Below, in pieces: positions 32,584-40,769 of a stretch of 64,000 bases of DNA. The position numbers and the translations under genes are program-made. This DNA is from Thiobacillus denitrificans. Lineage in GTDB: Bacteria; Pseudomonadota; Gammaproteobacteria; Burkholderiales; Thiobacillaceae. The notes beneath the pieces were generated by a model. The model saw nothing but the letters and a program-made list of their open reading frames with translations. It was not told the DNA's origin and made no database searches. The stretch lies in NCBI GenBank assembly GCA_002403375.1, contig DHHQ01000008.1, positions 89,233 to 153,232 of the forward strand, written 5' to 3'. Within the stretch, counting starts at the first letter, position 1. Every line of letters starts with the position of its first letter.

Positions 32584-33984
32584 TCAGTGGGTGTGACCAG
32601 GCGCAGGTGACGCATGGCTGGCCTCCCCGGGTGAATGGTAGGCGGCGTGGTAGATGGAACGGTAGGCGGGAATCTCGTGGTGGCCGTTGCTCACCAGGAG
32701 GTTGGCGAGGTCGAACAGCGCCTGCCGGGTGCCGCGATAGCCGACCCACAGCCGCTGGTAGCCGCCGATCAGGTCGTATTGCGGGAAGCCCGCGCGCAAG
32801 AGCGGCACGCCGAGACGCTGCGCGGTCTCGGCCGCGTGGGAATTGCTGATCACCAGGTCTGCGCCGTGCTCGCGCGCGGCCAGCTCCAGGTCCTCGAGGT
32901 CGCCGAGCTTGATCTGGGCGGCCGGTACGTCGTCGAGCACAGGCGCGCGCGACGGCGCCACCGCGGCGGTGACCTCGCAGCCCATGTCGGCCACCAGGCG
33001 CGCGAAGCCGTACAAAAGATCGGGATCGCCGGCGATGGCGACGCGCGCGAAGCCGAGCATGAAATGGGTGTCGACCATCGCGTCCTGCAGCTGGGCGCGC
33101 TGGCGCTCGAGCTTTTCCGGCACCGGCTGGCCCGAGATCAGCGCCAGCGCGTGGACGAAGGCGTCGACCGCTTCCAGCCCCATCAGCGTGTCGAAGCGGA
33201 AGTCCGACACGCCGGTGCGGTCGCGCAGCAGGTCGGCGGCGGGGTCGAGCGAGCGGCCGATCACCAGCGTCGCGATCGATTCGCCCATGGTCACGATTTC
33301 CGACACCGGGGTGCCGCCGGTGGTGACCGGGCTCGAGTCGGCGTCGGTGAGATGGCCGTCGAGCGAATCGGCGATGTCCGGCAGCACCACCGGGCGCAGG
33401 CCGAAGGCCTCGACGAGCTCCTTGACGTGCTCGATGTCGCCCGGCGTCAGCAGCGACCCGGCCAACACGTTGACCTGCTTGTGGCGTTTGCCGACGCAGG
33501 CGCTTTCCGGCACCAGGACGTCGATCATCGCCTTCACCGCCAGCGCGTAGCCGCTTTCGAGGCAGCCGGTGAAATCCGGCGTGACGACAGGCACCACGGG
33601 AATCTCGGCGTACTCGGGGCAGGCGCTGTGGAACTGGTTGGCGAGGCGATGGATGTCGGCCCCCTGGGTTTCGGAGAGCCCGGTGGTCGGCAGGCCGATC
33701 AGCGCCGGGCGGCTCTTTTCGGCGATCGCGCGCAGCCCTTCGATCACGTTGTCGTCGGCGCCCAGCACGGTGGAGGTCTGGTCCATCGCGGTGGTCTGCA
33801 GCGGGATCGGCTCGCGGAAGTGGCGCACGAAGAACACCTTGCCGAAGGCGGTGCAGCCCTGCGAGCCGTGCATCATCGGGATCGCGCGGTTGACGCCGAG
33901 GAAGGCGAGCGAGGCGCCGACCGGCTGGCTGACTTTCAGCGGGCTGACGGCGAGCGCCTTGTTGCGTTTGATGATTTCGGCCAT
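32584..33984 (-). CDS. nifN: FeMo-co scaffold subunit NifN
   Basis: A 466-aa homologue of NifK. Characteristic segments: KVSQPVGASLAFLGV, HGSQGCTAFGKVFFV (cluster cysteine) and GLPTTGLSETQGADI. With NifE it forms the alpha2beta2 scaffold on which NifB-co becomes FeMo-co. It has its own sigma-54 promoter (34023-34038), needed because a toxin-antitoxin pair now separates it from nifE. There is no strong ribosome-binding site. The C-terminus is His-rich (GHTH). Confidence 0.95.
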   Translation of the reverse strand: MAEIIKRNKALAVSPLKVSQPVGASLAFLGVNRAIPMMHGSQGCTAFGKVFFVRHFREPIPLQTTAMDQTSTVLGADDNVIEGLRAIAEKSRPALIGLPTTGLSETQGADIHRLANQFHSACPEYAEIPVVPVVTPDFTGCLESGYALAVKAMIDVLVPESACVGKRHKQVNVLAGSLLTPGDIEHVKELVEAFGLRPVVLPDIADSLDGHLTDADSSPVTTGGTPVSEIVTMGESIATLVIGRSLDPAADLLRDRTGVSDFRFDTLMGLEAVDAFVHALALISGQPVPEKLERQRAQLQDAMVDTHFMLGFARVAIAGDPDLLYGFARLVADMGCEVTAAVAPSRAPVLDDVPAAQIKLGDLEDLELAAREHGADLVISNSHAAETAQRLGVPLLRAGFPQYDLIGGYQRLWVGYRGTRQALFDLANLLVSNGHHEIPAYRSIYHAAYHSPGEASHASPAPGHTH

Positions 33985-34022
33985 GGCGAGCGATGCGAAA
34001 CAGACAGGGATGCTGTCTACCT

Positions 34023-34038
34023 CGCAAACGGCGTGCCA
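34023..34038 (-). promoter_or_regulatory. Sigma-54 promoter of nifN
   Basis: The minus strand reads TGGCACGCCGTTTGCG, a near-ideal -24/-12 element 39 bp before nifN. Confidence 0.88.
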
Positions 34039-34080
34039 CAAAAAAACCCTTTTATTTCATTGGGTTGAAGCGTCGGTTTT

Positions 34081-34096
34081 TGTCGCAAAACTGACA
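34081..34096. promoter_or_regulatory. NifA binding site upstream of nifN
   Basis: TGTCGCAAAACTGACA is a perfect TGT-N10-ACA, only about 43 bp upstream of the -24 element (close spacing), between vapC and nifN. Confidence 0.75.
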
Positions 34097-34140
34097 ACGC
34101 GGCGTTGCACGGTTACAACGCTACGGACGCTGGGTCTTGC

Positions 34141-34563
34141 TCATGGCATCCACGGATTGAAGACGCGCGGGAAGGATTCAAAATCTTGGGCATTCCGCGT
34201 CACCACCGTGAGGCCATGGCATTGCGCCGTGGCCATGAGTAGGCCATCCATGATTGGCAGCGGCCCGCCGGCCAGCTCGGCCTGGGCGGAAAACTGGGCC
34301 CAGGTGCTGAGGGCGGCCGCATCCAGCGGCAGGATGCGGCCGGCAAAGCGTTGTTCCACTTTGCCCAGCCACGCAGTGAGCTTCTGGGCGCGGCGCGGGT
34401 CGTTGGTTCTGAGTTTGAGAATCCCCTTTTCGATCTCGCCCAGGCTGATGACGCTGATGAACAGGCTGGTTTCGTCCTGTTCGTCGAGCCAGGCGATGAC
34501 CTTGGGATCAGGGGCTTTCTTGATGTATTCGGATAGTGCGCAGGTATCGAGCAGCCAGCTCAT
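34141..34563 (-). CDS. vapC: VapC-type PIN-domain toxin
   Basis: A 140-aa PIN-domain ribonuclease with the acidic active-site set D6 (LLDTCALSEY), E43 (GEIEKG), D106 (PIMDGLLMATA) and D127. It would cleave RNA (often tRNA) when freed of the antitoxin. It overlaps the antitoxin gene by 4 bp. The pair is inserted between nifE and nifN, which are normally adjacent. Confidence 0.92.
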   Translation of the reverse strand: MSWLLDTCALSEYIKKAPDPKVIAWLDEQDETSLFISVISLGEIEKGILKLRTNDPRRAQKLTAWLGKVEQRFAGRILPLDAAALSTWAQFSAQAELAGGPLPIMDGLLMATAQCHGLTVVTRNAQDFESFPRVFNPWMP

Positions 34564-34814
34564 AGTTCCACGTTCCGGCCGGTGTCGCGGTCACGGGAAA
34601 AATCCAGATCCTCGCCCGCGATATCCGGACCCAGCAATGCGGTGGAGAGCTTGCCGCCGCGCCGGCGGGAAAGCCTGGCGTACTCTTCCGCCGAGACCAC
34701 CACCGCGGTGGGCCGGCCGTGCACGGTGACCACCTGGGCTTCGCCACTGGCTGCCTGTTTGATGAGTTGGCTCAGGTTGTTCTTGGCTTCCTGCAATTGC
34801 CATTCGGTCTGCAT
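34560..34814 (-). CDS. Phd/YefM-family antitoxin
   Basis: An 84-aa antitoxin. The N-terminal Phd/YefM DNA-binding domain (WQLQEAKNNLSQLIKQA, then VTVHGRPTAVVVSAEEY) precedes a C-terminal toxin-binding tail. It neutralises the VapC-type toxin and probably represses the pair through the inverted repeat at 34829-34851. Confidence 0.9.
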   Translation of the reverse strand: MQTEWQLQEAKNNLSQLIKQAASGEAQVVTVHGRPTAVVVSAEEYARLSRRRGGKLSTALLGPDIAGEDLDFSRDRDTGRNVEL

Positions 34815-34828
34815 GACGCACCCCCAAG

Positions 34829-34851
34829 ATTCTGGCTAGACTGGACAGAAT
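34829..34851. promoter_or_regulatory. Probable operator of the toxin-antitoxin pair
   Basis: An inverted repeat with arms ATTCTG and CAGAAT and 11 bp between them, 15 bp before the antitoxin start. Phd-type antitoxins usually bind such palindromes at their own promoter. Confidence 0.5.
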
Positions 34852-34902
34852 TTAGCATGGACATGGCGGCGAGGCAACGAGGTCGAATTGCGTTGGCCGA
34901 GC

Positions 34903-36309
34903 CTAGGCCGTCAGCGCGATGCCCGGCGCCGAGTCGTTCGCCCACGGCGCGGGCTTCCGCACCGCCTGCCACACCGGGCTCTCGATCGTCAGCGCCAGCT
35001 GGCGCGCGAGCTCGGTCATGCCGGTGTAGCCGGCGTAGCCGAATTCGCGTTCCTGGTTGATGTCGAGGAAGGGGATGCGCGCCTTCAGCGCGGTGTACAT
35101 GTTGCGGCCGCCGGCGATGAGGATGTCGGCCTGGTATTCCTTGACGATGCCGATCAGCGCCTTGGGGCTGCCGTCGGTGATCATCTTGGTCTTCTCGCCC
35201 ATCAGCTCGCGGATGCGCGCCTTGTCTTCCTCGGTCGACTTGCTGGTGCCGGTGGCGACCACGTCCATGCCGAGATCCTGCAGCGCCGAGACGATCGACC
35301 ACGACTTCACGCCGCCGGTGTAGAGCAGCACGCGCTTGCCGCGGAGCCGCTGCCGCCACGGTTCCAGCGCGGCGTCGACCTTGGCTTCCTCGCGCGCGAT
35401 CATTGTCTCGACGCGCTCGCTGAGCGAGGCGTCGCCGAGCAGGCGGGCAAACTCGCGGAAGGCGTGGCTGGTGTCGGTGACGCCGTAGAAGCTGCCCTCG
35501 AAGAAGGGCACGCCGTGGGTCGATTCGAGCTTGCGCGCGACGTTCAGCAGCGCCTTGGCGCACACCACCATGCTGGCCTCGGCGCGGTGCATCGCCTGCA
35601 CCTGGTGGAAGCGCGCGTCGCCCGACAGCGTGCAGAGGATGCGCAGACCGAGTTCGTCGAACAGCGGCAGCACGTGCCAGAACTCGCCGGCGATGTTGTA
35701 CTCGCCGATGAGGTTGACGTCGTGCACGGTGACACCGGGGCGCTGCGCCTCGGGCGGCACCGGATCGGGATCGCGGGTGCCGATCACATGCTTGAACATG
35801 GAATCGCCGGCGATGCGGTTGCCGAGGTTCTTGGTGCCGTAGAAGCCGGCGCAATCGACCGGCACCACCGGCACGCCGTAGCGCGCTGACGCATCCTTGC
35901 ACACCGCGTCGACGTCGTCGCCGACCAGCGCCGGCACGCAGGTGTTGTAGACGAACACCGCGGCGGGGCGGTAGCTGTCGATGGCCTGCTTGATCGAATG
36001 GAACAGCCGCTTCTCGCTGCGGCCCATGATCACGTCCTGCTCGGTGAGGTCGGTGGTCATGCCGATCTTGTAGAGCGTGGGGCCGGAAGAGCGCGTGCCG
36101 CGGTTGTCCCAGCTCGAGCCGGCGCAGGCGATCGGCCCGTGCACGATGTGGGCGACATCGGCGATCGGCAGCAGCGCGATCTGCGCGCCGTCGAACGAGC
36201 AGCCGCCGGCGGTCGCCCCCGGCTTCGGCTTGGCGCAGCCGGATTTCGACTTGGCGTTGTGGGCGCAGGCCGGTTCGTTCAGCAGTTCGGCGATGTCCTT
36301 GGCTTGCAT
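34903..36309 (-). CDS. nifE: FeMo-co scaffold subunit NifE
   Basis: A 468-aa homologue of NifD. Recognisable parts: GCSFDGAQIALLPIADVAHI, HGPIACAGSSWDNRGTRSSG and YNTCVPALVGDDV (cluster cysteines), and LLYTGGVKSWSI. The N-terminus carries a cysteine-containing GCAKPKPGATAGGC segment typical of NifE. It is transcribed from the sigma-54 promoter at 36344-36359. Downstream is a toxin-antitoxin insertion instead of nifN. Confidence 0.96.
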   Translation of the reverse strand: MQAKDIAELLNEPACAHNAKSKSGCAKPKPGATAGGCSFDGAQIALLPIADVAHIVHGPIACAGSSWDNRGTRSSGPTLYKIGMTTDLTEQDVIMGRSEKRLFHSIKQAIDSYRPAAVFVYNTCVPALVGDDVDAVCKDASARYGVPVVPVDCAGFYGTKNLGNRIAGDSMFKHVIGTRDPDPVPPEAQRPGVTVHDVNLIGEYNIAGEFWHVLPLFDELGLRILCTLSGDARFHQVQAMHRAEASMVVCAKALLNVARKLESTHGVPFFEGSFYGVTDTSHAFREFARLLGDASLSERVETMIAREEAKVDAALEPWRQRLRGKRVLLYTGGVKSWSIVSALQDLGMDVVATGTSKSTEEDKARIRELMGEKTKMITDGSPKALIGIVKEYQADILIAGGRNMYTALKARIPFLDINQEREFGYAGYTGMTELARQLALTIESPVWQAVRKPAPWANDSAPGIALTA

Positions 36310-36343
36310 GGTGCGCGCTCGGTGAAGGTCATGAGCTGACTAT

Positions 36344-36359
36344 CGCAAGCGGCGTGCCA
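36344..36359 (-). promoter_or_regulatory. Sigma-54 promoter of nifE
   Basis: The minus strand reads TGGCACGCCGCTTGCG, a near-ideal -24/-12 element 35 bp upstream of nifE. Confidence 0.9.
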
Positions 36360-36402
36360 GGGGTATGTGCTTGATTTCAGGGGGAATCGTGCCGTGGCGG
36401 TG

Positions 36403-36418
36403 TGTAGCAAACCCTACA
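36403..36418. promoter_or_regulatory. NifA binding site upstream of nifE
   Basis: TGTAGCAAACCCTACA is a perfect TGT-N10-ACA site and itself nearly palindromic. It is about 45 bp from the -24 element. Confidence 0.82.
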
Positions 36419-36456
36419 CGGGCGGGCGCGGGTGAAGCGTGGGCGACAAACCGCGT

Positions 36457-37416
36457 TCACGCGCCGTAGGGCGACTGCATCCACGCCACCAGCAGCGCCG
36501 CGTCCTGCTCGCGCAGATAGCGGTAGCCCGCGTCGAGGTCGGCCGCCAGCGCGGCGGCGAGGGCGCGCGGGGTGAGGCCGCCGGCCACCAGGTGGAAGTA
36601 CCAGGCGCCGGGATAACCCGCGGCGCGGTCGAACGCCTTCAGCTGCGCGGCTGCTTCCGCCCCGCGTGCCTGCAGGTCCCAGGGAAAGGACTTGAGCTTC
36701 CTCGCATGCAGCGAAACCGGCGACGCGGAGAGTAGGGAATTGCGATAGCGGTCCTGGTGCTCGCGCAGAGCGACGATCCAGTGGTCGCAGAAATGGTGGT
36801 CCGCGCGTGCCTGGCTCGCCGCCCAGTCGGCAAGAAAGCGCACCAGCGGATGGACCTGTCCGGCCGGCGCCGGCAACCGTGCGGCGACATGGCGCATGTC
36901 GGTCAGGCGGCGGAAGCGGTAGCGCGGCGGCGCCACCGGGTGGCCATCCAGCATGGCCGGGCACAGGGGGTCGATCAGCTCCTGCAGGTCGGCGGGCGGC
37001 TCGTCGGCGAACAGGCGCCGGTCCATCACCTCGTGCAGCTCCTCGATCTCCAGCTGCAGGAAGTCCGCCGGCGCGGGGCCGTAGGGCGCGACGAAGTAGT
37101 GGGTGCGGCCGCTCATGCGGGTGGCGAGCAGCTCCTCGCCGCCGTGGCGCTCGAACAACATCTCCATGTCGCCGCCGCAGGCGGCCAGCTCCGCCTCGGC
37201 CCAGGCTTCGACGCTGTCGGCGACGCGCTCGCCGCTCGCTCGCACCACGCCGCCGGGGCGATACCAGCCGCCGCGGCTGAGCGCGAAGCGGAACGGCTGG
37301 CCGGGCACTGCGCGGCTGGCCGTTTCCAGCAGGCCGCTGTGATGCGGGCGCGGCGGCGTGGCCTCGAGTTCGGCGGCGAGCTGCTGCAGGGCGGGGGCGT
37401 CGAGATAGGCGTTCAT
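36457..37416 (-). CDS. Unknown protein of the SIR2-hemerythrin-LRV operon (319 aa)
   Basis: A 319-aa soluble protein, not recognised. It has an alpha/beta N-terminal part (FRFALSRGGWYRPGGVVRAS), a central region with several His and Cys residues (HFCDHWIVAL), and a helical C-terminus. It overlaps the LRV gene by 4 bp (ATGA), so the two are likely made together. The stop lies only 38 bp from the NifA site of nifE. Confidence 0.65.
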   Translation of the reverse strand: MNAYLDAPALQQLAAELEATPPRPHHSGLLETASRAVPGQPFRFALSRGGWYRPGGVVRASGERVADSVEAWAEAELAACGGDMEMLFERHGGEELLATRMSGRTHYFVAPYGPAPADFLQLEIEELHEVMDRRLFADEPPADLQELIDPLCPAMLDGHPVAPPRYRFRRLTDMRHVAARLPAPAGQVHPLVRFLADWAASQARADHHFCDHWIVALREHQDRYRNSLLSASPVSLHARKLKSFPWDLQARGAEAAAQLKAFDRAAGYPGAWYFHLVAGGLTPRALAAALAADLDAGYRYLREQDAALLVAWMQSPYGA

Positions 37417-38189
37417 GGCGTTTCCGGGTCAGGTTGCATTGCGTTGAGTCGGTCGCGCACCTGCTCGCGCACGTCGCGGTCGGCGTCGTCGGCGAGGGCG
37501 CGCAGCGCGTCGAGCGGCGCCCGCCCGGCCGCGCCGAGGCGCACGCGCCAGTCGGGGTCGGCGAGCAGGCGCGCGGCATCGTCGGGCAGCATGCGGGCGG
37601 CGGCGATGGCACGCACGTCGGGGTCTTCGTCGGCGGCCAGCTTCGACAGCGCAAACGCCGGCATCCGGCGCGCCACTTCCTTGCGCACCTCGCGGTCCGG
37701 GTCGTGCACCAGCCGCACGAGACTGCCGTGGGGGATGCGCTGCGCCACGTGCTGGCGCACCAGGTAGTCGGGGTCGCCGAGCATCGCGTGCAGCCGCTCG
37801 GCGGGCAGCCGGCTGGCCACGGTGATGCGCACCTCGCGGTCGTCGTCGCCGATGAAGGCGGCCAGCTCCTCGGGCGGCAGGCGGGTGACCACGGCGCGGC
37901 GCACCGCCTCGTCGCGGTCGTGGGCGAGCGTGCGCACCGCCTCGACCGGCGCGTAGCGCACGGCGATGGCGCGCCGCTCCCAGAAGGGATCCTGCAGGCA
38001 GGCCACGGCGAATTCCGGATTCATGCGCAGGAACCGCTCGATCTGCCGCCCGCTGCGCACGACCAGGCAGCGGTCGCCCGGCTCGCAGCGCCCGGCCGCG
38101 CGCACCGTGTCGCGGTGCGGGCAGACCGTGCAGTCCGCGCGCGGCGTTTCGGCGCGGGCGAGGGTGGGGAAGCGCGGCGTTGCTGCCAT
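37413..38189 (-). CDS. LRV protein: [4Fe-4S] domain plus leucine-rich repeat variant
   Basis: A 258-aa protein. The N-terminus holds a four-cysteine cluster, C20-x2-C23 ... C35 ... C41, followed by about eight degenerate helical repeats of about 24 residues with Asp-Arg-Asp-x-Glu-Val-Arg motifs (DDDREVRITVASRLP, DPDREVRKEVARRMP, DEDPDVRAIAAARML). This is the architecture of the Azotobacter LRV protein, also found in nif regions. The redox or sensor role is unknown. Confidence 0.85.
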   Translation of the reverse strand: MAATPRFPTLARAETPRADCTVCPHRDTVRAAGRCEPGDRCLVVRSGRQIERFLRMNPEFAVACLQDPFWERRAIAVRYAPVEAVRTLAHDRDEAVRRAVVTRLPPEELAAFIGDDDREVRITVASRLPAERLHAMLGDPDYLVRQHVAQRIPHGSLVRLVHDPDREVRKEVARRMPAFALSKLAADEDPDVRAIAAARMLPDDAARLLADPDWRVRLGAAGRAPLDALRALADDADRDVREQVRDRLNAMQPDPETP

Positions 38190-38193
38190 CGGC

Positions 38194-38586
38194 TCAACCG
38201 GGCTGTGGCGTCCGCCGCAGGTGGGCCGCCAGCGCCGCGTCCATGGTCGCCAGATGCAGGTCGAACCACGGCGCCAGGCCGTCCTTGACGTAGGCGCGCG
38301 CCAGCGCGGTGCGTCCGCGGCGGATCGCCAGGTTGAGCTGCACCAGCTCGCCCAGCACCCGGTGATGCTCGCCCTCGTGCTCGGCGATGCCCGGGTAGCG
38401 GCTGGCTCGCATCAATCCGCCTTCCTCGGCGACGTGCATCTTGAACAGCGTCACCAAGGTCTGGAAGCGCACGGGAAATGCGGCGTTGCTGGCCGCGATC
38501 AGGCCCGCGATCACTTCGGCGAGCGCCTCGTGGCTCGCGTCGGTGTCGACCGCCTGCGGGCGTTCGGCGACGGCGGCCGGCATCAT
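38194..38586 (-). CDS. Hemerythrin-domain protein
   Basis: A 130-aa four-helix protein with a hemerythrin-like pattern of metal ligands: HVAEEGGLMRASRYPGIAEH, then EHHRVL and WFDLHLATMDAAL. It probably binds a di-iron centre and O2, and could lower free oxygen near nitrogenase or sense it. The start at 38586 overlaps the SIR2-like gene stop (ATGATG). LRV follows after 4 bp. Confidence 0.82.
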   Translation of the reverse strand: MMPAAVAERPQAVDTDASHEALAEVIAGLIAASNAAFPVRFQTLVTLFKMHVAEEGGLMRASRYPGIAEHEGEHHRVLGELVQLNLAIRRGRTALARAYVKDGLAPWFDLHLATMDAALAAHLRRTPQPG

Positions 38587-39440
38587 GCCGCCGCGGCGAC
38601 GCGCGAAGCGCCGGCTGCCGCCAGGAAGTCGGACACGTCGGCGTCGATCCATTCGAAGCCGCGCCTGGCGAGGAAGCGCTTTTCCTTGTCGGTTGCGTTC
38701 GGGATCAGCGCCCAGCCGGCCGGCTCGCCGGCGCCGAACGCGATGTCGCTCATCACCATGCGCTCCGTGTCGCGCGTCAGGCGCAGGCCCAGCAGCAGGT
38801 ACTGCCGGCCCTGGCGCATGCGCTTGACGAAGGACGGGATCGCGAAGCCACCCATCAGCTCGGTGACGTAGTCGACAAAGTCGGCGTCGGAGGCAATGTA
38901 GTCCGACGCCGGCAGCGGCGTGCCGAGCGGCTTGAACAGCACCGGCAGGCTGGTGTCCACCGCTTCGTGCTCGATCGGCAGATAGGCCGTGCCGTCGTAG
39001 TGGTAGAGGCGGAAGCGGTAGGCGGTGCCGCCGATGCGCGCCACGCCGACGATCAGCGTGTGCGGCGTGTCGGCGTAGGCCTGCTGCAGCAGCGTGTCGC
39101 GGTTGCTGTCGACGACGTAGGGCAGGCGCTTGCCGGCCAGCCAGCTGTGCAGCGCCGAGCCGCTCCAGGCGGTGTCGCGGTAGACGGCGTCCAGAAGCCG
39201 CGTCAGCGCCGAACGGCCGCGCTTCAGCTCCACGTTCATCGCCGCGCGCGAAAACTCGTACATCAGTTTGGGCGCCATCGGCCGGCCCTCGTTGATCGCG
39301 AGGATCAGGCTCTCGCTGTCGGCGGGAATCGCGCGCCCGGACTGCGGGTCGACCACGCCGGCGAGCGCGCCGGGGCCGAGATAGGGAACCACCGTGCCTT
39401 CGGCGAGGCCGGCGAGGATGGTTTCGAAGCGGGAATGCAT
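38583..39440 (-). CDS. SIR2-like family protein
   Basis: A 285-aa protein that begins VVPYLGPGALAG, a nucleotide-binding glycine motif as in the SIR2-like superfamily. The middle part has LPYVVDSNRDTLLQQAY, where SIR2-like proteins have TTNYD-type residues, and a late region with LLLGLRLTRDTERMV. It may bind NAD or a related ligand. Similar genes occur in nif clusters; function is not known. AAGGAG lies 6 nt before the ATG. It heads a four-gene operon with hemerythrin, LRV and the 319-aa protein. Confidence 0.75.
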   Translation of the reverse strand: MHSRFETILAGLAEGTVVPYLGPGALAGVVDPQSGRAIPADSESLILAINEGRPMAPKLMYEFSRAAMNVELKRGRSALTRLLDAVYRDTAWSGSALHSWLAGKRLPYVVDSNRDTLLQQAYADTPHTLIVGVARIGGTAYRFRLYHYDGTAYLPIEHEAVDTSLPVLFKPLGTPLPASDYIASDADFVDYVTELMGGFAIPSFVKRMRQGRQYLLLGLRLTRDTERMVMSDIAFGAGEPAGWALIPNATDKEKRFLARRGFEWIDADVSDFLAAAGASRVAAAA

Positions 39441-39478
39441 GGGCAACTCCTTGTTGGTTGGGTCAACACGGGGAGTCG

Positions 39479-39494
39479 TGCAAGAAGCGGGCCG
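39479..39494 (-). promoter_or_regulatory. Probable sigma-54 promoter of the SIR2-hemerythrin-LRV operon
   Basis: The minus strand reads CGGCCCGCTTCTTGCA. GG-N10-GC spacing and the TTGCA half are right; the -24 half (CGGCCC) is weaker than elsewhere. It lies 38 bp before the SIR2-like gene. Confidence 0.6.
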
Positions 39495-39927
39495 CAGCCT
39501 AGACATCGAATTGGCGCGGGTTTGCGGCCGGTCGTCGATGTCGGGTTTGCGCCAAGAGGGGGAGGGCGTGTCGCAAACGCGCCCCGCAGAAAGAAAGCGC
39601 ATCCGGGAACAGCAGTGTGCGATGCAAGCCCAGGCTTCCATGTCCGGAAGTTCCCCGGGAAATCAGCTCGCTACGCCGAGCGCAGGAAGCGGAGTAGGGG
39701 ATTGGTTCGATACGTTGGGAAAACCGTGGTCGTCCCATATCATTGCGGCGTGCCGACTAGATTTGGCGAGTGGCGACCCACTCCATGACGCTTTTGCGTT
39801 CATGATTAGGGCGCCCTAAAAAATGATAACTAATTGTTTAATAGCTGTTTTTTCAATCGGGTCCTTACGAATGACGCTTTATAAAGCGTCATTTAGGATG
39901 GACACTTTACGTTAGGGTTCTCTACAG
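39495..39927. other. Non-coding left edge of the cassette region
   Basis: Apart from the degenerate NifA sites no gene is seen. From about 39800 the sequence becomes AT-rich and holds two palindromes: TTAGGGCGCCCTAA (39807-39820) and ATGACGCTTTATAAAGCGTCAT (about 39869-39890). GTTAGGG at 39911-39917 looks like the right core (R') of an integron recombination site. This marks where cassette DNA begins. Confidence 0.5.
39539..39584. promoter_or_regulatory. Two degenerate NifA sites in tandem
   Basis: TGTCGGGTTTGCGCCA (39539-39554) and TGTCGCAAACGCGCCC (39569-39584) keep one TGT half each and, in opposite orientations, the inner GTTTGC core seen in good sites of this window. They lie 45-90 bp upstream of the promoter at 39479. 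Confidence 0.45.
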
Positions 39928-40236
39928 ATGGCGAAACACAAGGCCCGGCTTATTTCGCTGCTTGTCATTGAAGCTGCGCTTGTTGCGCTTCATGTCGCCC
40001 TCCGCGCACCGGCAGAAGCTAGCGTTTCGCCGGCCTTCGAGTGGCATTTTTGGGGCGCCCTTATTGTCGGCGTGGCCCTGGTTGGTTATGCCCTTTCAAT
40101 TCGGTGCCCTGTGCCAGGCTGCCGCAAGCAGCAGGTATTTCGCGGCCTGTCATTCTTCAATCTTCGTTGGCCATCCGAGCGTTGCCATTCATGCGGCTCA
40201 ACATTGGAGCAAAAGCCAAGTGGTCACAAACCCTAA
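39928..40236 (+). CDS. Cassette ORF 1: membrane protein with zinc-ribbon-like tail
   Basis: A 102-aa protein with two predicted membrane helices (about 7-26 and 41-57) and a C-terminal part with C60-x4-C65 and C86-x2-C89, a possible zinc ribbon. The stop codon TAA is part of the left core (CCCTAAC) of the following attC site, as is usual for integron cassettes. Function unknown. Confidence 0.65.
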   Translation: MAKHKARLISLLVIEAALVALHVALRAPAEASVSPAFEWHFWGALIVGVALVGYALSIRCPVPGCRKQQVFRGLSFFNLRWPSERCHSCGSTLEQKPSGHKP

Positions 40237-40308
40237 CCCGGCGCTCAACCTCGCTCCCTTCGGTCGCTGGACGGCGCTAAAGCGCCGCCGGTTAGCTCTA
40301 CGTTGGGC
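40231..40308 (+). other. attC recombination site 1
   Basis: Left core CCCTAAC (40231-40237) and right core GTTGGGC (40302-40308) enclose an imperfect palindrome (GACGGCGC...GCGCCGCC within it). The 78-bp length and position directly after a short ORF are those of a cassette attC. Confidence 0.78.
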
Positions 40309-40317
40309 GCCATAGAT

Positions 40318-40661
40318 ATGATTTCGTACACGCATCCGACCGTTATCACTTTTGGTGTGTTCGTTGTCGCACTCCTCGCAGAAAGCTGTTCTCGTGGCGT
40401 TACCTTAGAGGACTCCGGAAGGATCACCCAGATCTCTGGGAGAAAAGCGGCTGTCGCACTATCTGGACCGACTCTGACTTGATCCGTGCTTGGCCGACGA
40501 TTCGCTTCCTATTGCATCGTGAGTACGGCGCACGACCCACGCCCGGCACGATTTTTTGCGAGAGCTATCGGAGCGCAGTCTTAATTAGTTATTTCGCTGC
40601 GGCAGGCAGTGTCGTCGCATTTTTCATTAGCATGTTCATTTTTGGCTCGCCGAAGCAATGA
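40318..40661 (+). pseudogene. Cassette ORF 2: small membrane protein, frameshifted
   Basis: A frame starts at ATG 40318 (MISYTHPTVITFGVFVVALLAE, a membrane helix) and stops at about 40480. A second frame, without its own start, continues sensibly from about 40380 (LFSWRYLRGLRKDHPDLWEK) through a second hydrophobic helix to the stop at 40661 next to attC site 2. A single-base indel near 40375-40390 would join them into a protein of about 115 aa. So the gene is broken, or the sequence has an error here. Confidence 0.55.
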
Positions 40662-40671
40662 TAAGAATGAC

Positions 40672-40752
40672 GCCCAACACTTCGGTCAAGCGGGACTGGC
40701 TTACAGCGCGCTTCGCCCGCTTCCAGCCAGCCCCTTACCTTCGACGTTGGGC
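40672..40752 (+). other. attC recombination site 2
   Basis: Left core GCCCAAC (40672-40678) and right core GTTGGGC (40746-40752) are exact complements. The 81-bp palindromic interior has GACTGGCT...AGCCAGCC arms and the GCGCGCTTCGCCCGC centre. Confidence 0.82.
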
Positions 40753-40769
40753 ATCTTAGGAGAGTCGTC

